A stretch of 47,749 nt of DNA from positions 1 to 47,749 of the forward strand of contig JBMOQW010000024.1 of NCBI GenBank assembly GCA_049322515.1. Reading direction: 5' to 3'. Numbering within the stretch: the stretch's first letter is position 1; each line of letters begins with the position of its first letter. Positions 7,579 to 15,138 of this stretch are shown here, one piece after another. The position numbers and the translations under genes are program-made. This DNA comes from Parasulfuritortus sp049322515 (lineage in GTDB: Bacteria; Pseudomonadota; Gammaproteobacteria; Burkholderiales; Thiobacillaceae). The notes beneath the pieces were generated by a model that was not told where the DNA came from, did no database searches, and was given only the letters and a program-made list of their open reading frames with translations.

Positions 7579-9020
7579 CCGCGCCAGGCCAGATCGAGTT
7601 CGCGCGCGGCCTTGACGTCGTCGAGCCGCTTGGCCGGCAAGGTGTGCGGCGCGCCCTTGACCCAGTCGGGATCGGCTTCGGCTTCCTGCTTGACCTTGAC
7701 CATGGCGGCGACAAAGGCGTCCAGGGTGGCCTTGCTCTCGGTTTCGGTCGGCTCGATCAGCAGGCACTCGGGCACCAGCAGCGGAAAATAGGTGGTCGGG
7801 GCATGAAAACCGAAGTCGAGCAGGCGCTTGGCGAAATCCATGGCGCTGACCCCGGTGGCCTCCTTGAGCGCTTTCAAGGTGACGATGAACTCGTGGCTGG
7901 CGCGTCGGTTCGGGAAGGCCAGGTCGAAGCCGGCCTTTTTCAGCTCGACGGCCAGGTAGTTGGCGTTCAGGGCGGCGAAATCGGCGACCCGGTGCATGCC
8001 TTCACGGCCGAGCAGGCGGGCATAGACCCAGGCGCGCAGGAGCACGCCGATGTTGCCGCCAAAGGCGCTCATGCGGCCGATGCTGTGCGGGGCGTCGGCT
8101 TCCTCGGCGAGCCGGTAGAAGCCCCGTTCCTCGATCACGAAGGGAATCGGCAGGTAGGGCACCAGACGCTCAGACACGCCGACCGGGCCGGCCCCGGGAC
8201 CGCCCCCGCCATGGGGCGTGGAGAAGGTCTTGTGCAGGTTCATGTGGATCACGTCGAAACCCATGTCGCCCGGCCGCACCCGGCCCAGGATGGCATTCAG
8301 GTTGGCACCGTCGTAGTAGGTCAGGCCCCCGGCCTCGTGGACGATCTTCTGGATCTCGACGATGGTCTTCTCGAACACGCCCAGGGTGGACGGGTTGGTC
8401 AGCATCAGGCCGGCAGTGTGCGGGCCGACCGCCGCACGCAGGGCATCGAGGTCGACGTTGCCGTCTCGGTCGGTGGGGATCTCGCGCACCGTATAGCCGC
8501 ACATGGTCGCGGTGGCCGGGTTGGTGCCGTGTGCGGCGTCGGGGACGATGATCTCGGTGCGCGCGGCATCAGCGCGGGCAGCGTGATAGGCCCGGATCAT
8601 GGCGACCCCGGCGAACTCGCCGTGGGCGCCCGCCATCGGCGCCATCGAAACGGCTGCCATGCCGGTGACTTCCTTGAGCATGGCTTGCAGGTCATGTAGC
8701 GCGGACAGCACGCCCTGTCCGGTTTCTGCGTCGGCGAGCGGGTGTCGGGCCAGGAACTGGGGCAGCATGGCCAGACTGTTGCAGGCGCGCGGGTTGTGCT
8801 TCATGGTGCACGAGCCGAGCGGATAAAAATGACTGTCGATGGCGAAATTCTTCTGGGACAGGCGCGTGTAGTGGCGCACCGCGTCCAGTTCGGACACTTC
8901 GGGCAGCCCGGGCGGATCGGCACGCAGCAGTTCGGCCGGCAGGTCATCGGCAGCGGCCGGCACGGCCGGCGCCTGCGCCCCGGCACGGCGGCCGGGCCGG
9001 GTATGTTGGAAGATCAGCAT
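7575..9020 (-). CDS. gcvPB: Glycine dehydrogenase (decarboxylating) subunit 2
   Basis: 481 residues. It is the C-terminal half of the glycine cleavage P protein in organisms with a split enzyme. It carries the pyridoxal phosphate lysine in HMNLHKTFSTPHGGGGPG (K264). The segments FYPLGSCTMKHNPR, AHGTNPATATM and LTNPSTLGVFE are all characteristic. Together with GcvPA it decarboxylates glycine and transfers the aminomethyl group to lipoyl-GcvH. Usually gcvPA and gcvPB are adjacent; here tpx lies between them. Its start is 10 bases after the tpx stop and its end overlaps dgkA by 4 bases. Confidence 0.96.
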   Translation of the reverse strand: MLIFQHTRPGRRAGAQAPAVPAAADDLPAELLRADPPGLPEVSELDAVRHYTRLSQKNFAIDSHFYPLGSCTMKHNPRACNSLAMLPQFLARHPLADAETGQGVLSALHDLQAMLKEVTGMAAVSMAPMAGAHGEFAGVAMIRAYHAARADAARTEIIVPDAAHGTNPATATMCGYTVREIPTDRDGNVDLDALRAAVGPHTAGLMLTNPSTLGVFEKTIVEIQKIVHEAGGLTYYDGANLNAILGRVRPGDMGFDVIHMNLHKTFSTPHGGGGPGAGPVGVSERLVPYLPIPFVIEERGFYRLAEEADAPHSIGRMSAFGGNIGVLLRAWVYARLLGREGMHRVADFAALNANYLAVELKKAGFDLAFPNRRASHEFIVTLKALKEATGVSAMDFAKRLLDFGFHAPTTYFPLLVPECLLIEPTETESKATLDAFVAAMVKVKQEAEADPDWVKGAPHTLPAKRLDDVKAARELDLAWRG

Positions 9021-9030
9021 CTTGGTCCGG

Positions 9031-9546
9031 TCAGAGCGGTTCGCCGCGCGCGGCGGCCAGGGCGGCTTCGTAATTGGGTTCGTGGGTGATCTCGGGCACC
9101 ATCTGGGAGTACACCACGCGATCGTTCTCGTCGAGCACGATCACCGCGCGCGCGAGCAGCCCGGACAGGGGCGGGTCCATGATCATCACGCCGTACTGCT
9201 TGTGGAAGTCGCGGCCGCGCATGGTCGACAGGGTGACCACGTTGGTCAGGCCCTCGGCACCGCAGTAGCGGGCCTGGGCGAAGGGCAGGTCGGCGGAGAT
9301 GATCATCACCACGGTGTTGGGCAGGGTGGCCGCCTCGGCGTTGAAGCGGCGGGCCGAGGCCTGGCAGACGGCGGTGTCAAGGCTGGGCACGATGTTGAGG
9401 ATCTTGCGCTTGCCGAAGTAGTTCGACAGGGAAACGTCCTTGAGGTCCTTGTCGACCAGCATGAAGCTGGGGGCTTTGTCGCCGGGGCGGGGAAAATCGC
9501 CGCCGACGGCGACCGGCTCGCCGGACAGGGTGACGGTGGTGGCCAT
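9031..9546 (-). CDS. tpx: Thiol peroxidase, atypical 2-Cys peroxiredoxin (Tpx)
   Basis: 171-residue cytoplasmic/periplasmic-type peroxiredoxin reducing hydrogen peroxide and alkyl peroxides with thioredoxin. It has peroxidatic C61 in the motif SLDTAVC and resolving C95 in ARYCGAEGL, at the same positions as in E. coli Tpx, plus the ISADLPFAQ segment. I start it at the ATG at 9546, preceded by a GAGG-type site (AGAGGAGAAACAC reads just upstream). A start 10 codons earlier gives an extension foreign to the family. It is embedded between gcvPA (11 bases upstream) and gcvPB (10 bases downstream), so it should be co-transcribed under the glycine riboswitch. Confidence 0.96.
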   Translation of the reverse strand: MATTVTLSGEPVAVGGDFPRPGDKAPSFMLVDKDLKDVSLSNYFGKRKILNIVPSLDTAVCQASARRFNAEAATLPNTVVMIISADLPFAQARYCGAEGLTNVVTLSTMRGRDFHKQYGVMIMDPPLSGLLARAVIVLDENDRVVYSQMVPEITHEPNYEAALAAARGEPL

Positions 9547-9557
9547 GTGTTTCTCCT

Positions 9558-10949
9558 CTAAGACTTGTAGGCACAAGGCGGGGCTTCGCGCCGCCGACTC
9601 AAAATACGTTCCAATTGTTGCGCATAGCGGTCGAGATCGCCAGCCGTCTTGGTCTCGGTGGCGCAGACCAGGAGGGCGTCGGCCAGGTCGGGATAGTCGC
9701 GGCCCAGCGCGTATCCGCCCAGAATGCCTTGGGCGCGCAGCGCACGCAGTACCGGCTCCGGTTCGCCCTCGATGCGGATCACGACCTCGTGCAAGTAGGG
9801 CCCGCCGAAGGCGCGGCGCACCTGGGGGATGGCACTCAGGCGGTCGAGCAGGGCGCGGGTGTTGGCGTGACTGGCCAGGGCGACGTCACGCAGACCTTGC
9901 GGACCGAGCAGGGCCATGTGCAGGGTGGCCGCGGTGACCATCAGGCCCTGGTTGGAGCAAATGTTGGAGGTGGCCTTGGCGCGCCGGATGTGCTGTTCGC
10001 GTGCCTGCAGGGTCAGCACGTAGCCGCGCTGGCCGTCCTTGTCCACGGTGGCGCCGACGATGCGCCCGGGCATCTGCCGCACCAGGGCTTGCTTGCAGGT
10101 CATGAAGCCGAAGTGCGGGCCGCCGGAAGACAGGGGAATGCCGAGCGGCTGGCCATCGCCGACGCAGATGTCGGCGCCCTTGGTCCCCCAGGTGCCCGGC
10201 GCCTTGAGCAAGGCCAGGCTGAGCGGATTGACCAGGGCGATCGCCAGCTGGCCATGGGCGTGGGCCCAATCGGTGAGGGCATCGACCGCTTCCAGGGCGC
10301 CGAAGAAATTGGGCTGCGGGATCACCAGGGCAGCGGCCGGCTGGCCCGCCTCGGCTTCGAGTGCGTTGAGGTCGGTGAGGCCGGTGGCCGGGTCGTAGGG
10401 AATCTCGACCAGCGCGATGTCCTGGCTGGCGACCATGGCGCGCGCCACGGCCCGATAGCGCGGGTGCACCGTGGTCGGCACCAGGACCCGGCGCACGTCG
10501 CCCCGGCTGGCCCGCACCGCCATCAGCACCGCCTCGCCGAGCGCGGTGGCGCCGTCGTAGAGCGAGGCGTTGGAGACGTCCAGGCCGGTCAGCCGGGTCA
10601 TCATGGTCTGGTATTCGTAGATCAGCTGCAGGGTGCCCTGGCTGGCTTCGGCTTGGTATGGGGTGTAGGCGGTGTAGAACTCGCCCCGGGTGACGATCTG
10701 CCAGACCGCGGCCGGGATGTGGTGCTCGTAGGCGCCGGCGCCGATGAAGTTGAGATAGAAGCCGTCTTGTGCAGCCAGTTCATGGGCTCGTCGGGTGACA
10801 GCCATCTCGGATTCGCCTTCGGGAATGCCGGGCAGGCCGGCACAACGCAGCTCAGCGGGAATCTCGTCGAACAGGGCCTCGATGTCGGCGGCACCGATGC
10901 TGGCCAGCATCTCGGCGACATCCTGGTCGGTGTGGGGGATGAATGGCAT
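9558..10949 (-). CDS. gcvPA: Glycine dehydrogenase (decarboxylating) subunit 1
   Basis: 463 residues, the N-terminal half of the split P protein (family length about 440-460). It starts MPFIPHTDQDVAEMLASIG, as these proteins do, and contains NFIGAGAYEHHIPAAV, YTPYQAEASQGTLQ and the glycine-rich GDGQPLGIPLSSGGPHFG block. It pairs with GcvPB to form the active pyridoxal-phosphate decarboxylase. It lies 101 bases downstream of gcvH, a gap that holds an inverted-repeat structure. The ribosome binding site before the ATG is weak (CTGAACCCCC), so translation may depend on that RNA structure or on coupling. The C-terminal tail RRREAPPCAYKS looks non-conserved. Confidence 0.95.
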   Translation of the reverse strand: MPFIPHTDQDVAEMLASIGAADIEALFDEIPAELRCAGLPGIPEGESEMAVTRRAHELAAQDGFYLNFIGAGAYEHHIPAAVWQIVTRGEFYTAYTPYQAEASQGTLQLIYEYQTMMTRLTGLDVSNASLYDGATALGEAVLMAVRASRGDVRRVLVPTTVHPRYRAVARAMVASQDIALVEIPYDPATGLTDLNALEAEAGQPAAALVIPQPNFFGALEAVDALTDWAHAHGQLAIALVNPLSLALLKAPGTWGTKGADICVGDGQPLGIPLSSGGPHFGFMTCKQALVRQMPGRIVGATVDKDGQRGYVLTLQAREQHIRRAKATSNICSNQGLMVTAATLHMALLGPQGLRDVALASHANTRALLDRLSAIPQVRRAFGGPYLHEVVIRIEGEPEPVLRALRAQGILGGYALGRDYPDLADALLVCATETKTAGDLDRYAQQLERILSRRREAPPCAYKS

Positions 10950-10958
10950 GGGGGTTCA

Positions 10959-11044
10959 GTGACAGAGTGTCGAGTGACAAAGTGACCGAAAAGCGAGGCG
11001 CGGTGACTGGAGGGGGGGCAGTGTGTCACGCGTCACTTCGTCAC
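10959..11044 (-). repeat. GTGAC heptad repeats with an inverted copy: 13-bp stem between gcvH and gcvPA
   Basis: On the plus strand GTGAC-like words start at 10959, 10967 (GTGTC), 10974, 10982 and 11003. The reverse complement GTCAC starts at 11025, 11032 and 11040. The segment 10974-10986 is complementary to 11032-11044 over 13 positions with one exception, which becomes a G-U pair in the minus-strand transcript. The gcv mRNA can therefore form a 13-bp stem with a 45-base loop. The stem starts 6 bases after the gcvH stop and ends 24 bases before the gcvPA start. There is no U-run, so it does not look like an intrinsic terminator; RNA processing, stability control or partial attenuation are possible. 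Confidence 0.7.
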
Positions 11045-11050
11045 CGCCTT

Positions 11051-11434
11051 TCAATGCGCTTCGGAATCGACGTGGGCCTGGTAGGCTGCGGCGTCGAGCA
11101 AGCCGGCCAGGTCGCCGGTCGGCTTCAGCTTGAACATCCAGGCCCCGTAGGGATCCTTGTTGAGCAGATCAGGACTGGCTTCGAGGTCTTCATTGATGGC
11201 GAGCACTTCCCCGGCCACCGGGGCGTAGACATCGGAGGCCGCCTTGACCGACTCGACCACTGCGCACTCCTCGCCCACGGCGAGGCTGCGCCCGACCACC
11301 GGGTTCTCGACGAATACCATGTCGCCGAGCAGTTCCTGGGCATGGTCGGTGATGCCCACGGTCAGGGTGCCGTCGGCTTCCTGGCGCACCCATTCATGGG
11401 ACTTGGTGTATTTCAGATCGGCGGGAATGGTCAT
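11051..11434 (-). CDS. gcvH: Glycine cleavage system H protein
   Basis: 127 residues, the usual length. The lipoyl-attachment lysine is K64 in AVVESVKAASDVYAPVAGEV, and the N-terminus MTIPADLKYTKSHEWV is typical. It shuttles the aminomethyl intermediate from the P protein to the T protein and to dihydrolipoamide dehydrogenase. LipA, the first gene of this operon, makes its cofactor. I chose the ATG at 11434, preceded by GGAG at 8 bases, over an earlier in-frame start that adds nine non-conserved residues. It is flanked on both sides by unusual GTGAC repeat gaps. Confidence 0.97.
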   Translation of the reverse strand: MTIPADLKYTKSHEWVRQEADGTLTVGITDHAQELLGDMVFVENPVVGRSLAVGEECAVVESVKAASDVYAPVAGEVLAINEDLEASPDLLNKDPYGAWMFKLKPTGDLAGLLDAAAYQAHVDSEAH

Positions 11435-11445
11435 AAGGTAACTCC

Positions 11446-11497
11446 GTGATTTGAGTGACATGGTGACGCGTGACAGCGTAACAGGTGAAGCGTGACA
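11446..11497. repeat. Degenerate heptad array (GTGACNN-like) between gcvT and gcvH
   Basis: Seven GTGAC-like words start at 11446 (GTGAT), 11455, 11463, 11470, 11478 (GTAAC), 11485 (GTGAA) and 11492. The spacings are 9, 8, 7, 8, 7 and 7 bases, all in the same orientation. This fills most of the 81-base gap between gcvT and gcvH. The same word recurs in the gcvH-gcvPA gap. Function is unknown; a short tandem repeat that expands by slippage is the simplest reading. A single further GTGACAGC occurs just after coaE (21784). Confidence 0.7.
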
Positions 11498-11515
11498 GCG
11501 GGGGTGGTCGCGGCC

Positions 11516-12604
11516 TCAAAGGTCATCTGTCAGCAGGCTTTTTCCGTGGCGGACGAAGGGGGGTTTCACCACCTTGGCGGGCAGGCGCTTGTCGCGGATC
11601 TCGACTTCGACCTGGTCGCCCAGGGCGACGCCGACGGGCACCCGGGCCAGGGCGATGCCGACATTGAGGGTCGGGGAAAAACTGCCGCTGGTGATCTCGC
11701 CTTCCCCTTGCGCGGTGAAGACTTTCTGGTGGCTGCGCAACACGCCCCGGTCCTGCAATACCAGGCCCACCAGCTGGCGGGTGACCGGCAGGCGCAGCAG
11801 GGCCTCCTTGCCGATGAAGTCACGTTCGGATTTCAGGTCGACGGTCCAGGCCAGGCCGGATTCCAGGGGTGTGGTCTTTTCGTCCATGTCCTGGCCGAAC
11901 AGGTTCATGCCGGCTTCCAGGCGCAGGGTGTCGCGCGCGCCCAGGCCGATCGGCTTGACGCCCGCGTCGAGCATCGCCTGCCACATGTAGGGCGCGGCCC
12001 TGGCCGGCAGCATGATCTCGAAACCATCCTCGCCAGTGTAGCCGGTGCGGGCGACAAACATGGTGCCAATGACGATGGCCGTGAACGGCTTCATCAGGTG
12101 GGTCGGACCCTCGCTGCCAGGCAAGGCTTCCCAGAGTTTCTTTGCGGCCTCCGGCCCCTGGATGGCAATCATGGCCAGGTCCCGGCAGGGCAGGATCTGC
12201 ACTTGGGGCGCGTACTGGTTGCGCTGGGTTTCCATCCAGGCCAGATCCTTCTCGGCGCAGCCGGCATTGACCACCATGCGGAACCAGGTCTCGGTCATGA
12301 AGTAGACGATGAGATCGTCGACCACGCCGCCGCCCTCGTGCAGCATGCACGAGTAGAGTGCCTTGCCGGTGGTCTGCAGCTTGTCGATGTTGTTGGCCAG
12401 CAGCTTGCGCAGGAAGTCGCGCGCGCCTTCGCCCTTGATGTCGACCGGCAGCATGTGTGAAACATCGAACATGCCGACCTGGCTACGTACCGAATGGTGT
12501 TCCTCGATCTGGGAGCCGTAGTGGATCGGCATCTCCCAGCCGGAGAAATCGACCAACTTGGCGTGGACCTCGCGGTGCTTGGCGTTAAGCGGGGTGAGTT
12601 TCAT
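11516..12604 (-). CDS. gcvT: Glycine cleavage system T protein (aminomethyltransferase)
   Basis: 362 residues (E. coli 364). It transfers the methylene carbon from aminomethyl-lipoyl-GcvH to tetrahydrofolate, releasing ammonia. Family landmarks: MKLTPLNAKHREVHAKLVDFSGWEMP at the N-terminus in recognisable form, GMFDVSHM, the folate-binding segment GYTGEDGFEIM, LGARDTLRLEAGMNLFG and the C-terminal AKVVKPPFV. Its first 20 bases overlap the end of lipA, so the two are coupled. A longer-than-usual gap with heptad repeats separates it from gcvH. Confidence 0.97.
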   Translation of the reverse strand: MKLTPLNAKHREVHAKLVDFSGWEMPIHYGSQIEEHHSVRSQVGMFDVSHMLPVDIKGEGARDFLRKLLANNIDKLQTTGKALYSCMLHEGGGVVDDLIVYFMTETWFRMVVNAGCAEKDLAWMETQRNQYAPQVQILPCRDLAMIAIQGPEAAKKLWEALPGSEGPTHLMKPFTAIVIGTMFVARTGYTGEDGFEIMLPARAAPYMWQAMLDAGVKPIGLGARDTLRLEAGMNLFGQDMDEKTTPLESGLAWTVDLKSERDFIGKEALLRLPVTRQLVGLVLQDRGVLRSHQKVFTAQGEGEITSGSFSPTLNVGIALARVPVGVALGDQVEVEIRDKRLPAKVVKPPFVRHGKSLLTDDL

Positions 12605-13484
12605 GGGGACTCTCTTCGGCGAAATAGGAACTGCGCACCAGCGGGCCGGCCTTGACCCAGTCGAAGCCCAGGGCGCGCGCCTCGGCTTCGTACTCGGCGA
12701 ATTCGTCGGGGTGAACGTAACGGGCCACCGGCAGGTTGTCCAGCGACGGTCGCAGATACTGGCCGAGCGACAGCCGGGTGACGCCCTGTTCGCGCAGGTC
12801 GGCGAGCACGGCCAGGACCTCCGGGCGGGTTTCCCCCAGGCCCAGCATCAGCGACGACTTGGCCACCACGCCGGGAAGCCCGGCGGCGAGGGCCAGCAGG
12901 GCCAGCGAGCGTTCGTACTTGGCCCCCTTGCGCGCTGCACGGTAGAGGCGCGGCACGGTCTCCACGTTATGGCCCCAGACCAGGTCGTGCCGGGCAGACT
13001 CGGGCAGGCTGGCCAGGGTATCTGCGATGCGGATCAGGGCGGCGCCCTGCACCGAGCGGAAATCCGGGGTCAGGAACTCGACACCGAGGTCCGGCTTGGC
13101 CCGGCGCAGGTGGCTCAGGGTGTCGGCGAAGCAGCCCGCACCGCCGTCCGGAAGGTCGTCCCGATTCACCGAGGTGAGCACCACGTACGACAATCCCATG
13201 GCCAGGGCGGCCTCGGCCACCCGGCGCGGCTCGTCGGTATCCTGCCACGAGGGGCGACCGGTCTTCACGGCGCAAAAGCCGCAGGCCCGGGTGCAGGTGT
13301 CACCCAGCAACATGAAGGTGGCGGTGCCCCGGCTCCAGCACTCGCCCTTGTTCGGGCAACGCGCCTCCTCACAGACTGTGTTGAGGCCCTGGACCGCGCG
13401 CGCGGTCGTGGGATACAGGTTGCCACGGCCGAGATTCTGGCGAATCCAGGTCGGCATGCGGGTGACATTGTGGACAGGCTGCAC
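12585..13484 (-). CDS. lipA: Lipoyl synthase
   Basis: About 299 residues. This radical SAM enzyme inserts two sulfurs into octanoyl groups on GcvH and 2-oxoacid dehydrogenases. It has both iron-sulfur motifs: CX4CX5C (C38, C43, C49; VCEEARCPNKGEC) and the radical SAM CX3CX2C (C64, C68, C71; CTRACGFC), and the C-terminal serine motif RSSY that ligates the auxiliary cluster. I choose the GTG at 13484 because TGGAG stands 6 bases before it. A GTG at 13520 would abut the riboswitch P1 stem with no proper spacing and would add 12 residues. It is the first gene after the glycine riboswitch. This arrangement ties cofactor supply to glycine level. Confidence 0.94.
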   Translation of the reverse strand: MQPVHNVTRMPTWIRQNLGRGNLYPTTARAVQGLNTVCEEARCPNKGECWSRGTATFMLLGDTCTRACGFCAVKTGRPSWQDTDEPRRVAEAALAMGLSYVVLTSVNRDDLPDGGAGCFADTLSHLRRAKPDLGVEFLTPDFRSVQGAALIRIADTLASLPESARHDLVWGHNVETVPRLYRAARKGAKYERSLALLALAAGLPGVVAKSSLMLGLGETRPEVLAVLADLREQGVTRLSLGQYLRPSLDNLPVARYVHPDEFAEYEAEARALGFDWVKAGPLVRSSYFAEESPHETHPA

Positions 13485-13520
13485 GCGGGGCTCCAAAGCT
13501 CGGTCGGCTGAAAATTCCAC

Positions 13521-13673
13521 CCCTCTGTCCGGTTACCTGAGAGATTTGCCCCATCGGTGGCGGCCAGGGCCGCGCTCTCCAGAGTCGCCGTTTTTCCGTG
13601 GCCCTTTTGCCTGAGCGATTGTTGGGTGGGTTGCGCCTTCGGCGGGGCCTGGTGGCCCGCTCTCCCACGGAAA
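13521..13673 (-). ncRNA. Tandem glycine riboswitch (two aptamers) upstream of lipA-gcv operon
   Basis: Read on the minus strand, aptamer 1 (13673 to 13593) is closed by TTTCCGTGG pairing with CCACGGAAA. It contains GGGAGAGC, GCCGAAGG, GCGCAACCC and CTCAGGCAAAAGGGCC, the hallmark glycine aptamer segments. Aptamer 2 (about 13586 to 13521) is closed by CTCTG with CAGAG and contains GGAGAGC, GATGGGGCAAATCTCTCAGG and the closing strand just before the coding region. The linker between the two is about seven bases. The arrangement is the classic cooperative glycine sensor, which in most bacteria turns on gcv genes when glycine is high. The P1 strand of aptamer 2 lies 36 bases before the proposed lipA start. 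Expression could be controlled by transcription or by translation; I see no obvious terminator. Confidence 0.93.
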
Positions 13674-13686
13674 CGTTGGCGGCCAC

Positions 13687-13716
13687 ACTATACCGAAGGC
13701 CGCCCCAGGCGGACAA
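13687..13716 (-). promoter_or_regulatory. Promoter for the glycine riboswitch and lipA-gcv operon
   Basis: On the minus strand TTGTCC (13716-13711) is followed after 18 bases by TATAGT (13692-13687). The matches are 4/6 and 5/6 to the sigma-70 boxes. Transcription would start near 13680, just before the first riboswitch stem. It lies in the 50-base gap after the ffh stop codon, so the gcv operon need not rely on ffh read-through. Confidence 0.65.
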
Positions 13717-13726
13717 GGGCGGCCGA

Positions 13727-15076
13727 TCAGCGCATGCCGGGGAGCATGCCCTTCATGCCGCGCATCATCTTGCCCATGCCGCCCTTGCCGAGTGATTTCA
13801 TCATCTTCTGGGCTTGCTCGAACTGGTTGAGCAGGCGGTTGACATCCTGCACCTGGACCCCGGCCCCGGCGGCGATGCGGCGCTTGCGCGAGGCCTTGAG
13901 GAGCTCGGGCTTGCGCCGCTCCTCCGGGGTCATCGAGCGGATGATGCCTTCGACCCTGCGCATTTCCTTCTCGCCCTTGGCGAGGTCCTCGGCACCCACC
14001 TTGCCGGCACCCGGCAGCTTGTCCATCAGGCTGGACAGGCCGCCCAGCTTCTTCATCTGCTGCATTTGCGAGAGGAAGTCTTCCAGGTCGAAGCCCTTGC
14101 CGGATTTCAGCTTCTGGACCGTCTTCATCGCCTCGGCGTGGTCGACCGCCTTGTGCGCTTCCTCGATCAGCGACAGCACGTCGCCCATGCCGAGGATGCG
14201 GCTGGCCATCCGTTCGGGGTGGAAGACCTCGATGCCGGTGAGCTTTTCGCCGACGCCGACCACCTTGATCGGCTTGCCGGTGATGTGGCGCACCGACAGG
14301 GCGGCACCGCCGCGTGAGTCGCCGTCCAGCTTGGTCAGCGCGACACCGGTCAGCGGCAGGGCGTCGTTGAAGGCCTTGGCCGTGTTGACCGCGTCCTGAC
14401 CCTGCATGGCATCGACCACGAACAGCGTTTCGACCGGATTCAGTGCCTGGTGGAGTTGTTGGATCTCCCGCATCATCGCTTCGTCGATGTGCAGTCGGCC
14501 GGCGGTGTCGACAATGAGGACGTCGTGGAAATGGCGTTTGGCGTAGTCGAGCGCGGCCAACGCAATGTCGAGCGGCTTTTGTTCCGGCGTGGACGGGAAG
14601 AAGTCGGCCTCGGCCTGGCCGGCCACGGTCCGCAGCTGGTCGATGGCGGCCGGCCGGTAGACGTCGGTGGAGACCAGCAGCACTTTCTTCTTGCCGCGTT
14701 CGCGGATCAGGCGGACCAGCTTGCCGCAGGTGGTGGTCTTGCCGGCGCCCTGCAGGCCGGCCATCAGGAAAACCGCCGGCGGCTGGCTGGCGAACGACAG
14801 GGGGGCCGCCTGTTCGCCCATCAGGGCGGTGAGTTCCTTGTGCACGATGCCGATCAACATCTGGCCGGGGGTCAGGCTTTGCAGCACCGCCTGGCCCATG
14901 GCCTTCTCTTTGACTTTCGCGATGAACTCGCGCACCACGGGCAGGGCGACGTCGGCTTCCAGGAGGGCGACCCGCACTTCGCGCAGGGCGTCCTGGATAT
15001 TGTCCTCGGTCAGGCGGCCCTGGCCGCGAAGGTTCTTGACGACCCGGCCGAGTCGTTCGGAGAGATTGTCGAACAT
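13727..15076 (-). CDS. ffh: Signal recognition particle GTPase Ffh
   Basis: 449 residues, binding 4.5S RNA and signal sequences to target nascent membrane proteins to FtsY. N domain MFDNLSERLGRVVKNLRGQ; G domain with P-loop GLQGAGKTTTCGK, DTAGRL and TKLDGDSRGG; methionine-rich M domain ending MGKMMRGMKGMLPGMR, which carries the RNA- and signal-binding groove. I start at the ATG at 15076, the family start; upstream in-frame residues are not conserved. It is divergent from the ypjD-like gene, as in many proteobacteria. Confidence 0.97.
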   Translation of the reverse strand: MFDNLSERLGRVVKNLRGQGRLTEDNIQDALREVRVALLEADVALPVVREFIAKVKEKAMGQAVLQSLTPGQMLIGIVHKELTALMGEQAAPLSFASQPPAVFLMAGLQGAGKTTTCGKLVRLIRERGKKKVLLVSTDVYRPAAIDQLRTVAGQAEADFFPSTPEQKPLDIALAALDYAKRHFHDVLIVDTAGRLHIDEAMMREIQQLHQALNPVETLFVVDAMQGQDAVNTAKAFNDALPLTGVALTKLDGDSRGGAALSVRHITGKPIKVVGVGEKLTGIEVFHPERMASRILGMGDVLSLIEEAHKAVDHAEAMKTVQKLKSGKGFDLEDFLSQMQQMKKLGGLSSLMDKLPGAGKVGAEDLAKGEKEMRRVEGIIRSMTPEERRKPELLKASRKRRIAAGAGVQVQDVNRLLNQFEQAQKMMKSLGKGGMGKMMRGMKGMLPGMR

Positions 15077-15138
15077 GCGTTGTCTTGGGATCGAATCGGC
15101 TAAACTCGTGCAGTCTAGCAAATCGAAGCCTTCCTAGA

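Noticed and set aside
11021..11044. Possible second CRISPR-like or mobile element in the GTGAC repeats
   Set aside because: Words are 5-8 bases, degenerate and without spacers of constant length, so it is a simple short repeat rather than a CRISPR.
15077..15138. Divergent sigma-70 promoters between ffh and ypjD
   Set aside because: TAAACT and TAGACT boxes exist, but -35 matches at 16-18 bases are weak on both strands.
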